From Gelidibacter mesophilus DSM 14095 (lineage in GTDB: Bacteria; Bacteroidota; Bacteroidia; Flavobacteriales; Flavobacteriaceae), in NCBI RefSeq assembly GCF_000423005.1, contig NZ_AUHD01000008.1, forward strand, positions 205,241 to 269,240: a DNA stretch of 64,000 nucleotides, written 5' to 3'. This document shows positions 55,555 to 63,068 of this stretch, one piece after another (the first letter of the stretch is position 1; each line of letters begins with the position of its first letter). The notes under the pieces were generated by a model, which was not told the DNA's origin, ran no database searches, and saw only the letters and a list, made by a program, of their open reading frames with translations. The translations under genes and the position numbers were made by a program.

Positions 55555-56706
55555 ATGAATAGATTTGATAACATTCCTAAAGAATTACAAAATATTGAAA
55601 ATTTCAGGGAGGACGTAAGTATCCTAGTTGGTAAAAATGGTAGTGGAAAAAGTACTCTATTAAATCAACTTGCCAAATATTATATTTCAAGGAATAAAAA
55701 AGTAATTGCTTTAGCTAATTCTATTCACGATAAATTCAATTTTAGTCATAGAAATTTTAATATACTTCGAGGTCGTTCAGGAAGGAGGCAAGTTAGATCT
55801 ACAGTAAAAAAAGCTATGGAAGTTATTGGAAGAGATAAGAATAGACTTCGAAATACAACATTAGCTCTTTCTTACGTTGGTTTTGCACCTACAATTGGGT
55901 TCAAATTGGAAAATTTTAACCCTCAAGCTTTATGGAATAGTGATTTGAATATAAGTAATACTGAAAAGGAGAGATTAACTTACTTAATTGAAACATCTGG
56001 AAGAGAAAGAAGGAATGACGAGATAATTTGGCTTGATACAGATAATTTAAATTACAATTCTTATGACAAATCAAATCTTACGGAACTATTTAAATGGGAA
56101 TCTCTATTAAAAAAGATTAAGGTACTTTCAAGAATTGAAGTTTATTTAAGAAAAGGAAATGATGAAATATCGGTGCTTGATGCAAGCTCAGGAGAATTAT
56201 CACTTATTACATCAATTATATACCTTTCAACAGCAATAGATGAACAAACTGTTATATTAGTAGATGAACCAGAAAATAGTTTACATCCACTTTGGCAGAA
56301 AGAATATACTAAAACGCTATTAGACCTTTTTTATCTCTATCAACCTAAAATTATAATAGCTACCCATTCACCTATTGTAGTTAATGGTGCCGAATTATTT
56401 TCAGAAAATACAAATGTTTTTAAAGCTCTCGATTTTACATTTGAATTACAAATTAAAGAACCATTAAATGTTGAAGAAATCTATTATCGTTTTTTTGATA
56501 TTACTACGCCAGAAAATAGATTTTTATCTAATAGATTAGTTAGATTATTAAATCTATTAGCTGAAAATAAAATTACTTTATCTGAATTTACAATTGAACT
56601 AGAAAACATTCGAGAGACTGTTTATGATGAAAATCAAAATGAAGCGCTCTCAACTGTTTTGGGATTAGCTGGAGAAATAGTTTTTAATAACAATCAATCA
56701 AATTAA
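55555..56706 (+). CDS. AAA/ABC-type ATPase, Septu PtuA-like
   Basis: The 383-residue protein has Walker A LVGKNGSGKSTLLNQL (about 24-39), an ABC-like signature ASSGELSLITS (about 210), Walker B VILVDEPENSLHP (about 232) and the H-loop IIATHSP (about 267). It is an ABC/SMC-like ATPase of the OLD/PtuA kind. The next gene, 3 bases away, is an HNH protein of 205 residues. The pair matches Septu (PtuA-PtuB) in order, sizes and domains. The ATPase would sense infection and the HNH partner cut nucleic acid. Confidence 0.8.
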   Translation: MNRFDNIPKELQNIENFREDVSILVGKNGSGKSTLLNQLAKYYISRNKKVIALANSIHDKFNFSHRNFNILRGRSGRRQVRSTVKKAMEVIGRDKNRLRNTTLALSYVGFAPTIGFKLENFNPQALWNSDLNISNTEKERLTYLIETSGRERRNDEIIWLDTDNLNYNSYDKSNLTELFKWESLLKKIKVLSRIEVYLRKGNDEISVLDASSGELSLITSIIYLSTAIDEQTVILVDEPENSLHPLWQKEYTKTLLDLFYLYQPKIIIATHSPIVVNGAELFSENTNVFKALDFTFELQIKEPLNVEEIYYRFFDITTPENRFLSNRLVRLLNLLAENKITLSEFTIELENIRETVYDENQNEALSTVLGLAGEIVFNNNQSN

Positions 56707-56709
56707 GAA

Positions 56710-57327
56710 TTGGAATTAGCGGAAGAAGACATAGTAAACATTGAAAATGCAGTTGCGCAAGGTGGGGACATTTGGAATAACCCACTTGTAGCAAATTTTA
56801 AAACAAAAGTAAAAGAATATTACAGAGATTTTGAAAATGAACAATGTTGTTACTGCAAGAAAAATTTTCAAGGAGAATTTAATATGGTTATAGACATAGA
56901 ACATATTCTTCCCAAAGGAAAAGCTGAATTTAGAGAATTAATGTTCATAACGACTAATCTGAATATTGCTTGTAAAAGATGCAATATGAAAATAAAAGGC
57001 AGTAAAACTGATTTTGTATTTGATATCAATAATTCCGCTCAAAATCATATGGACAGCGCTAACTATAGATTTATACATCCCAATGTAGATACGTATTTTG
57101 ACCATATAAATTTTTTTCAACATATTGAAAATGACAAAAAACTAATAAAGTATAAGATTGTTGCAAATAGTGAGAAAGGAAAATATACATACGAGTATTT
57201 TAAACTTAATGAATTAGAAATAGACTCTATAAATCAAGCACAAGGATTGGTAGAGAAAGCGGAATTTTCAGAAAAAATTGACTCAACTATTCAAGATAGA
57301 TTAAGACAAGCATTTAAGAATATCTAA
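56710..57327 (+). CDS. HNH endonuclease, Septu PtuB-like
   Basis: The 205-residue protein has a zinc-bound HNH site: CCYCKKNFQ (about 46), DIEHILPKGKA (catalytic His, about 63), an Asn in NLNIACKRCNMKIKGS (about 85-100). The start codon is TTG at 56710, 3 bases after the ATPase stop; no closer ATG keeps the N-terminal helix. It is the effector of a Septu-like pair. It is followed by a long foldable spacer. Confidence 0.8.
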   Translation: MELAEEDIVNIENAVAQGGDIWNNPLVANFKTKVKEYYRDFENEQCCYCKKNFQGEFNMVIDIEHILPKGKAEFRELMFITTNLNIACKRCNMKIKGSKTDFVFDINNSAQNHMDSANYRFIHPNVDTYFDHINFFQHIENDKKLIKYKIVANSEKGKYTYEYFKLNELEIDSINQAQGLVEKAEFSEKIDSTIQDRLRQAFKNI

Positions 57328-57521
57328 CAAAGCCAGTGGCTAACAAAGATGTATATAAAAAATAGGCTAAACAGTAATAAAATCAAGGCTTGTGGCTTTT
57401 ATCAAACTTTGTGCTTAACCGAATGTAAGGTGCTTCGAGATTGCCTACTTTTCATATACTAAACGTTGTGATTCATGCATAGAAAACTTGCTATAATGAA
57501 AATTTAACATAAAAAATTTAA
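57328..57521 (+). other. Foldable spacer between defence genes, family A
   Basis: The 194-base gap begins in the stop context TCTAACAAAG, includes GCTAACAAAG and GGCTAAACAG, then AAGGCTTGTGGCTTTTATCAAAC, and ends CTAAACGTTGTGATTCATGC. I recall similar spacers behind genes of many flavobacteria. The ends are partly inverted (AACAAAGATGTATAT against ATATACTAAACGTTG), resembling folded recombination sites, but the classical attC core is not met. Confidence 0.5.
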
Positions 57522-59972
57522 ATGACTGACGACTATAAAGAAGAGTTTTTTGCAAGGTTACAGAAAAGTGAAATTTACTGTACTCTTAAAAATAATTGCT
57601 TAGAAAAAGACAACGAAGTAATTGCTCTTGTAGACAATGCTGTTTCATATGCCTTGCAAAGAACAAAAACAATTATTAGACATATGGGAGAATTTACACT
57701 ACATGATGGTGACCATTTGTTTAGAGTTTTAAATCTTATGGAAAGATTACTAACCAAAAATAATATTCAACATCTTTCTTCTCCAGAATTGATGTTATTA
57801 ATACTCAGTGCTTTTTTTCACGACATAGGAATGTCGCCTAATGAAAAAGAAGTTATTACATGGAAAAAAATATGGGATACAAACCCAATTATTGAAGAAA
57901 ATGAAAAAAAATCATTTAACCAATTTAAAAGATTTTATTCAGCAAGACCAGACCAACAAGAAATAATTTCTAAACTCATACTTCAAGGAGATCAATCAAA
58001 GGCAGAAATCATAAAGGCATACCTTATAACTGAGTATATAAGACAAACACATGCTGATAGAGCCAGAGAAATTATTGAAAATGATTGGAATAATAAGATA
58101 AAATTCAGAGACGCAGATTTAACTGTTGAATTTGCACAAATATGTTTTAGCCATAATGAAGATGCATTATCTGTTCTTGAACTTGACAAAAATTTTCTTT
58201 GTGGAACGGATATATATGCGAACTTACCCTTAGTTGCTGTAATTCTTAGGTTAGCAGATATTTTGGATTTTGACGCTAAAAGAACGCCTCCAATTTTATT
58301 TTCTCATCTCTATGTTAGACACCCTGTATCAATATCTGAATGGAATAAACACAGAGCTATTCAATCTTGGGAAATTAACCCAGAGTTAATTCAATTTAGT
58401 GCCAAATGCACACATCCAGCAATTGAAGCATCAATTCATGAGTTTTGTAATATGATTGACCATGAGTTAAGCGTTTGTAATAATATCATCTCTGAAATAA
58501 ACACATTCAATAAAAATAACAATAGAGAGTTAATAATCAAAATCCCATTTAAAGTCAACAGAGAAAAAATAAAGACTAAGACTTCCATTAGAAATGAGCC
58601 TTTATATATTTATCGAGATACTAAATTTAATCTTAGCAAGAATCAAGTAATTGAACTTTTAATGGGTACAAAACTTTATGGAAATCCTGAAGTTGCATTA
58701 AGAGAATTGCTACAAAATTCTATTGATGCTTGTCTACTAAGAGAAGCTCAAGAAAGAAAATGGGGAAATCCATATACACCTCAAATCCTTATTAAATATT
58801 ATACAGAGAATGAAGAAGATATTTTAGAGGTTATTGATAATGGCACAGGAATGGACCAGTACATTATTGATAATTATTATTCTAAAGTTGGTTCTTCCTT
58901 TTATAAATCAACTGATTTTTACAATTTGAAAGCAGAATCAAATGCTGAATTTTATCCAACTTCAAGATTTGGTATAGGAATATTATCATGTTTTATGATT
59001 TCAGACACATTAATTGTAGATACAAAGAGAGTTTATGCTCCACACAAGTCAAGTGAAGCTCTAAATATAACAGTTGAAGGACAAGAAAGTATATTTTGGA
59101 TTAAAAGTGGTAGCAGAGAAACCCCAGGTACAACCACTAAACTTATTCTCCGAAAAAATAAAAATCCATGGAGAAAAATGACACCAGAAAAGTTTATAAT
59201 AAATGTTGAAAATGTAATTCCAAATCCTCCATTTGAGATTAAAATAGAAACATCTTCTCAAAGTAAAGTACGTAATAAAGAAAGTTTTAAAGAAATTACA
59301 ATTCACTCATTACAAGACTATTCATGGAGTGAGAACGAAAATATTCGAACTTTTGATATTAAAATTAATAAAGAAAAAATCGGAATAATTGGAACAGCAT
59401 CAGTCGCAATATTGGAAAGTAATAATCAGCCGAAAGAGAAAATAGAACTGAATTCAAAAGATGTCGACATAGAAGGAGAAATATTTAAACTAGAAAGAGA
59501 AATTGAACTATCAGAAAACTCGATAAGAGAAAGATCTAAATCAATTACAATTGGTGATGATGGAGAAATAAGAGAAAATGATTCTACAAGGTTATATACC
59601 CAATCAAAATCAAAACTTTCCTTACATGGAATAGAAATTCCTACTACTTTATTCACTGAACCATATATGCTAAAAAACAATCAAGTAAAAATATCCTGGC
59701 CATTTCCACTTATTTTGATAATTGATATTTGTGGAAATAGAGATTTGGATTTGAACTCTCCAAGAACTGAAATAATTGAAAGTGAAAAATGGTTTGAATT
59801 TGAAGAAGAATTGGCTTATATAATATGTAAAAAACTGAAAAGTAAAGTAAGTATCAATTATTGGAATCAATTAAATAAAATCTTTGTTAGCCGAACTAAA
59901 AATGAAGCTTTCTTGAGAGCTCTTGATAGACTTGAAAAAAGTACGAAAGAACAACACGTGTCCTATAGTTAA
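57522..59972 (+). CDS. HD-domain and Hsp90-like ATPase fusion protein
   Basis: The 816-residue protein starts with an HD-type metal-dependent phosphohydrolase-like domain: HDGDHLFRVLNLMERLL (61-77) and ILSAFFHDIGM (HD at 100-101). Residues about 370-560 form a GHKL/Hsp90-type ATPase: ELLQNSIDACL (N box, about 393), DNGTGM (about 438) and FGIGILSCF (about 482). A C-terminal region (to 816) resembles the Hsp90 middle segment. Such fusions suggest nucleotide sensing or hydrolysis by HD coupled to an ATP-driven clamp. No partner gene is adjacent. The last codons lie within a spacer repeat (family B). Confidence 0.82.
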   Translation: MTDDYKEEFFARLQKSEIYCTLKNNCLEKDNEVIALVDNAVSYALQRTKTIIRHMGEFTLHDGDHLFRVLNLMERLLTKNNIQHLSSPELMLLILSAFFHDIGMSPNEKEVITWKKIWDTNPIIEENEKKSFNQFKRFYSARPDQQEIISKLILQGDQSKAEIIKAYLITEYIRQTHADRAREIIENDWNNKIKFRDADLTVEFAQICFSHNEDALSVLELDKNFLCGTDIYANLPLVAVILRLADILDFDAKRTPPILFSHLYVRHPVSISEWNKHRAIQSWEINPELIQFSAKCTHPAIEASIHEFCNMIDHELSVCNNIISEINTFNKNNNRELIIKIPFKVNREKIKTKTSIRNEPLYIYRDTKFNLSKNQVIELLMGTKLYGNPEVALRELLQNSIDACLLREAQERKWGNPYTPQILIKYYTENEEDILEVIDNGTGMDQYIIDNYYSKVGSSFYKSTDFYNLKAESNAEFYPTSRFGIGILSCFMISDTLIVDTKRVYAPHKSSEALNITVEGQESIFWIKSGSRETPGTTTKLILRKNKNPWRKMTPEKFIINVENVIPNPPFEIKIETSSQSKVRNKESFKEITIHSLQDYSWSENENIRTFDIKINKEKIGIIGTASVAILESNNQPKEKIELNSKDVDIEGEIFKLEREIELSENSIRERSKSITIGDDGEIRENDSTRLYTQSKSKLSLHGIEIPTTLFTEPYMLKNNQVKISWPFPLILIIDICGNRDLDLNSPRTEIIESEKWFEFEEELAYIICKKLKSKVSINYWNQLNKIFVSRTKNEAFLRALDRLEKSTKEQHVSYS

Positions 59973-60080
59973 TTGCTGGTTTTAGCCAATTTACGAAAGT
60001 TCCTGAGGACTTTCTATCTGTGATTTTTAACTAACTTTAGTGCTTAAAACGCGCAACTAATACACAAACACGTTATAGCC
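59957..60080 (+). repeat. Foldable spacer family B, copy 1
   Basis: CGTGTCCTATA, TTAATTGCT, a stem GAAAGTTCC/GGACTTTC, GTGCTTAAAAC and GTTATAGCC appear in this order; copy 2 at 62238 has the same order. It starts inside the last codons (HVSYS) of the HD-Hsp90 gene. Confidence 0.65.
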
Positions 60081-60126
60081 AATGTGATCACGGTTCTCCT
60101 AACAACTTACCATTTGAAATTAAAGT

Positions 60127-62220
60127 ATGGAAATAAACATAAAAAATTGCAATAATATTGAAAGTGGAAAAATAAAGATTTCCAGCAATAAATTAAATAT
60201 CAAATTTGGAATTAATGGTACAGGGAAAAGCACAATTACTAGAGCTATTAAGTACAGTTTAGAATCGCCTGAACTCTTAAAAGAATTAACACCTTTTAAA
60301 TTTAGAGGTCAAGAAATTGAAATTGTCCCAGAAGTAGAAACTAGCGAAGAAATCAAAAGTGTGCTTATTTTTAATGAAGAATACCTAAATCAATTTCTAT
60401 TTAAGGAAGATGAATTAATTTCAAATAGCTATGAAATCTTCATTGAAACACCTGAATTTAAAAGTTATACAACTCAAATTGAACAGTTACTATCCGAAAT
60501 CAAAAAAGTATTTTCAGAAAACACAGAGCTTGATAAAATAATATCTGATTTTGAAAATTTATCAAAAAGTTTTGCGACTACGCAAACTGGTCTTTCAAAA
60601 TCTTCAGCTCTTTACAAAGGCTTAAAAGAAGGTAATAAAATTGAACATATACCTGAAAAACTCAAAGGATACAGTAAATTAATCCAAAATAAAAATTGTG
60701 TAAGCTGGCTAGATTGGCAGAATAAAGGTGAACAATTTCTTGAAATATCTGATAACTGTCCTTATTGTACATCTTCAACACTTGAGAATAAGGAAACGAT
60801 AAAGTCAGTATCAACATACTATAACAAAAATGTAATAAAGAACTTCAATGTAATTATTGAAGCATTACAAAATCTCGGAGAATATTTTTCTGAAAATGCA
60901 AATACAACATTAAAAGGAATAACTGAAAAACAAACAGGATTAGAAGATTCTGAAATGAATTATATTGTTGTTGTGAAGCAACAAATTGACGATTTATTAA
61001 TAAAGCTAAAATCTCTAAAGAATATATCACCTTTAAGTTTTAGCGAAGACCAAAAGGCAGAAGAGAAATTAAAAGAATTAAAAATTAACGTTGATTTATT
61101 TGATAGATTAAAAGCAGGTAAGACTATCGAGATAATAACATCCTTAAACGCTTCACTTGATACAGTCTTGAAAAAAGTTGGGACTTTACAAGGTGAAATA
61201 AACAAGCAGAAAAATCTTGTCAAAAAGCTAATTCAAAAACACCGAGACGGCATCAATTCATTCCTAATGAATGCAGGATATAAATATACTGTTGAAATTG
61301 AGAATAGTAATTCGAATGATTACAAATTATTATTAAAACATATTGAATCAACTGACGTAATTAATGGAGGAAAACAGTATTTAAGCTTTGGAGAAAAAAA
61401 TGCTTTTTCGCTTGTTCTTTTTATGTACGAAGCCTTACATAAGAAACCTGAACTCATTATTCTCGACGACCCAATTTCTTCTTTTGATAAAAGTAAAAAA
61501 TATGCTATAATGCATATGCTTTTTAGAGGTAAAAGTAAAGACTGCTTTTTAAATAAAACAGTACTGATGTTAACTCACGACCTTGACCCAGTTATTGATA
61601 CCGTGAAAGTTCTTAAAGAGTTTAGCAATTTATCCGAATCAAATTTTTTATCTAATAAAAACGGTCAACTTCAGGAAACAAGAATAAAAAAGAATAACTT
61701 ATCCTCTTTTGCCCAAATTTGTATAAAGGCTTTAGAATCAGAATTGGATGGAGTAATAAAACTAATCTATTTAAGGCGTCATTTTGAAATAATAGATGAT
61801 TTAGGGAACGAATATCAAGTACTATCTAATTTATTTCATAAAAGAAAAAAAGAAGAATGTACTGACCATAGAAAGGAAATTGGGAATGATTTATTATCTG
61901 AAATAGACTTTAATTCTGGAATAATGAAAATAAAAGAATTTATTCCCACTTTCAACTATGATTTATTGGTAAACTCATTAAGTGATTTTCCGTTTTTAAA
62001 GAATTTATATTTGAGTTCTGAAAATAGCTACACCAAGTTAAATGTATTTAGACTGATATATGAAGAAAATCTTGAAGAAATACCAAGTGTATTAAGAAAA
62101 TTCATCAATGAAACATTTCACATCGAGAATGAATTAATTTGTCAACTTGACCCAAATGATTATAATTTAATTCCTGATTTTATAGTTGAAGAATGTGATA
62201 AATACGTGGCTGAAATATAA
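60127..62220 (+). CDS. AAA ATPase, RloC/PrrC-like
   Basis: The 697-residue protein has an N-terminal Walker A (IKFGINGTGKSTITRAIK, about 27-44), a coiled-coil middle with a CPYC pair (about 211-214) like a zinc hook, a signature LSFGEKNAF (about 419), Walker B LIILDDPISSFD (about 443) and LTHD (about 482). The C-terminal region has LRRHFE (R-x3-E, about 546-551) and NLFHKRKK (about 570), reminiscent of the Arg-Glu-His triad of PrrC/RloC anticodon nucleases, though spacing is not exact. It may be a single-gene defence factor. Spacers of family B flank it on both sides. Confidence 0.75.
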   Translation: MEINIKNCNNIESGKIKISSNKLNIKFGINGTGKSTITRAIKYSLESPELLKELTPFKFRGQEIEIVPEVETSEEIKSVLIFNEEYLNQFLFKEDELISNSYEIFIETPEFKSYTTQIEQLLSEIKKVFSENTELDKIISDFENLSKSFATTQTGLSKSSALYKGLKEGNKIEHIPEKLKGYSKLIQNKNCVSWLDWQNKGEQFLEISDNCPYCTSSTLENKETIKSVSTYYNKNVIKNFNVIIEALQNLGEYFSENANTTLKGITEKQTGLEDSEMNYIVVVKQQIDDLLIKLKSLKNISPLSFSEDQKAEEKLKELKINVDLFDRLKAGKTIEIITSLNASLDTVLKKVGTLQGEINKQKNLVKKLIQKHRDGINSFLMNAGYKYTVEIENSNSNDYKLLLKHIESTDVINGGKQYLSFGEKNAFSLVLFMYEALHKKPELIILDDPISSFDKSKKYAIMHMLFRGKSKDCFLNKTVLMLTHDLDPVIDTVKVLKEFSNLSESNFLSNKNGQLQETRIKKNNLSSFAQICIKALESELDGVIKLIYLRRHFEIIDDLGNEYQVLSNLFHKRKKEECTDHRKEIGNDLLSEIDFNSGIMKIKEFIPTFNYDLLVNSLSDFPFLKNLYLSSENSYTKLNVFRLIYEENLEEIPSVLRKFINETFHIENELICQLDPNDYNLIPDFIVEECDKYVAEI

Positions 62221-62237
62221 AATACTGGCTATAGCAC

Positions 62238-62340
62238 CGTGTCCTATAATTAATTGCTTCTATTCTATTTACGAAAATCCTTGCAGATTTTCTATTTGGT
62301 TTTTATTTACTAAATTCCGTGCTTAATCACACAACTATCA
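62238..62340 (+). repeat. Foldable spacer family B, copy 2
   Basis: It follows the RloC-like gene and shares CGTGTCCTATAATTAATTGCT, a stem GAAAATC/GATTTTC and CGTGCTTAAT with copy 1. The stem bases differ from copy 1 but still pair. GGCTATA just before it mirrors the TATAGCC at the end of copy 1. Confidence 0.65.
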
Positions 62341-62382
62341 TATGCATAGTCATTTAAGATCTCGTCTTTGGATTGTCGATAA

Positions 62383-62586
62383 GGTTCTGCAAGTTTTAAA
62401 CCCATTGATTGCCCAAAAGAACCTTTAATAAAATCAAATAGAATTATTCATTCTTACTATAGTGGCTCGTATGTAAATGATGAAAATGAATTAGAAAAAG
62501 AGATTGAATTAAATTTGCAAGAGCGATTTCCAAAAGAAGAAGTTGAAATCTGTTGGCTCAATAAAAGAGAAATTTTAAGTTTCTAA
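62383..62586 (+). pseudogene. Remnant 3' end of an unidentified gene
   Basis: An open frame of 67 codons after a TAA without ATG. It reads like real protein (IIHSYYSGSYVNDENELEKE, then ERFPKEEVEICWLNKREILSF) and ends with TAA. It is likely the tail of a gene cut by recombination near the right end of the element. Confidence 0.4.
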
Positions 62587-62633
62587 ATTGTTTCTTTATA
62601 AATGAAGAGAACAAAATGTGAAATGCCATTTAT

Positions 62634-62651
62634 TGATACTATTATGATACC
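62634..62651. promoter_or_regulatory. Probable right integrase arm sites
   Basis: TGATAC (62634-62639) and TGATACC (62645-62651) repeat the arrangement seen at 37594-37611, 59 bases from the right repeat. Confidence 0.6.
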
Positions 62652-62709
62652 CAATTCCAATATAATATTGTAAAATCTTAATCAACAGGCGTTTAATGAT
62701 TTCTAATAC

Positions 62710-62726
62710 AGCCCAGGTGGGACCAC
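62710..62726. repeat. attR: 17-bp direct repeat
   Basis: AGCCCAGGTGGGACCAC identical to 37476-37492. It is the displaced 3' end of the tRNA gene. Confidence 0.9.
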
Positions 62727-62740
62727 ATCTTAAGAATGTA

Positions 62741-62776
62741 AAGCCTTATAAACGTTAAGTTTATGGGGCTTTTTTA
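62741..62776 (+). terminator. Terminator displaced from the tRNA gene
   Basis: AAGCCTTATAAAC and GTTTATGGGGCTT pair with two G-T pairs and a T run follows. It stands right after attR, where the ancestral tRNA terminator would have been. Confidence 0.75.
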
Positions 62777-62911
62777 ATTGAAGCGAATGAATTGGGAGGC
62801 TAGTTTTGATAACGAACCAATTATTTTTAGTTGTTGATAGCATTCGCTGCATTACTTCTTTTCAAAGGTTGGCAGTCTTTTTCCAATTTTGTTTCCCATT
62901 TTTGGTTACTT

Positions 62912-63020
62912 CGGTTCGATTTGTGCCAGTGATTTCGGTTTCATAGTGCCAGGCATTTCGGTTCAAACTGTGCCATTTTTGCCTGTGTGTTAATAACCCA
63001 TAACGGTTCGATTTGTGCCA
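62912..63020 (+). repeat. IS21-type multiple end repeats
   Basis: Four related units end in GTGCCA: CGGTTCGATTTGTGCCA at 62912-62928 and 63004-63020 (identical), TTCGGTTTCATAGTGCCA at 62934-62951 and TTCGGTTCAAACTGTGCCA at 62957-62975. Such stacked repeats are the transposase-binding sites at IS21-family ends. The outer IS boundary, left of 62912, is not obvious. Confidence 0.65.
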
Positions 63021-63068
63021 CTTTGAAAGATCAAGTATTAATTACCTTATCGCTTAAAAGAATGCGAT

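Larger units (their letters stand above)
37476..62726. mobile_element. 25.25-kb integrative mobilizable element in a tRNA gene
   Basis: The element lies between two exact 17-bp direct repeats of the tRNA 3' end. Integrase lies next to the intact tRNA. Backbone genes, from left: tyrosine recombinase, two accessory proteins, excisionase-like HTH, RepA-like ATPase, iteron cluster, toprim primase, oriT-like region, BtgA-like and DUF5712 mobilization proteins. No type IV secretion genes are present, so it is probably mobilized by helper elements. The right two thirds is defence cargo. Boundaries rest on the repeats plus paired integrase-arm motifs near both ends. Confidence 0.88.

Noticed and set aside
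55437..62340. Classical integron with attC sites
   Set aside because: The spacers fold and repeat, but GTTRRRY/RYYYAAC cores are not both present in any of them, and no IntI-type integrase occurs in the window.
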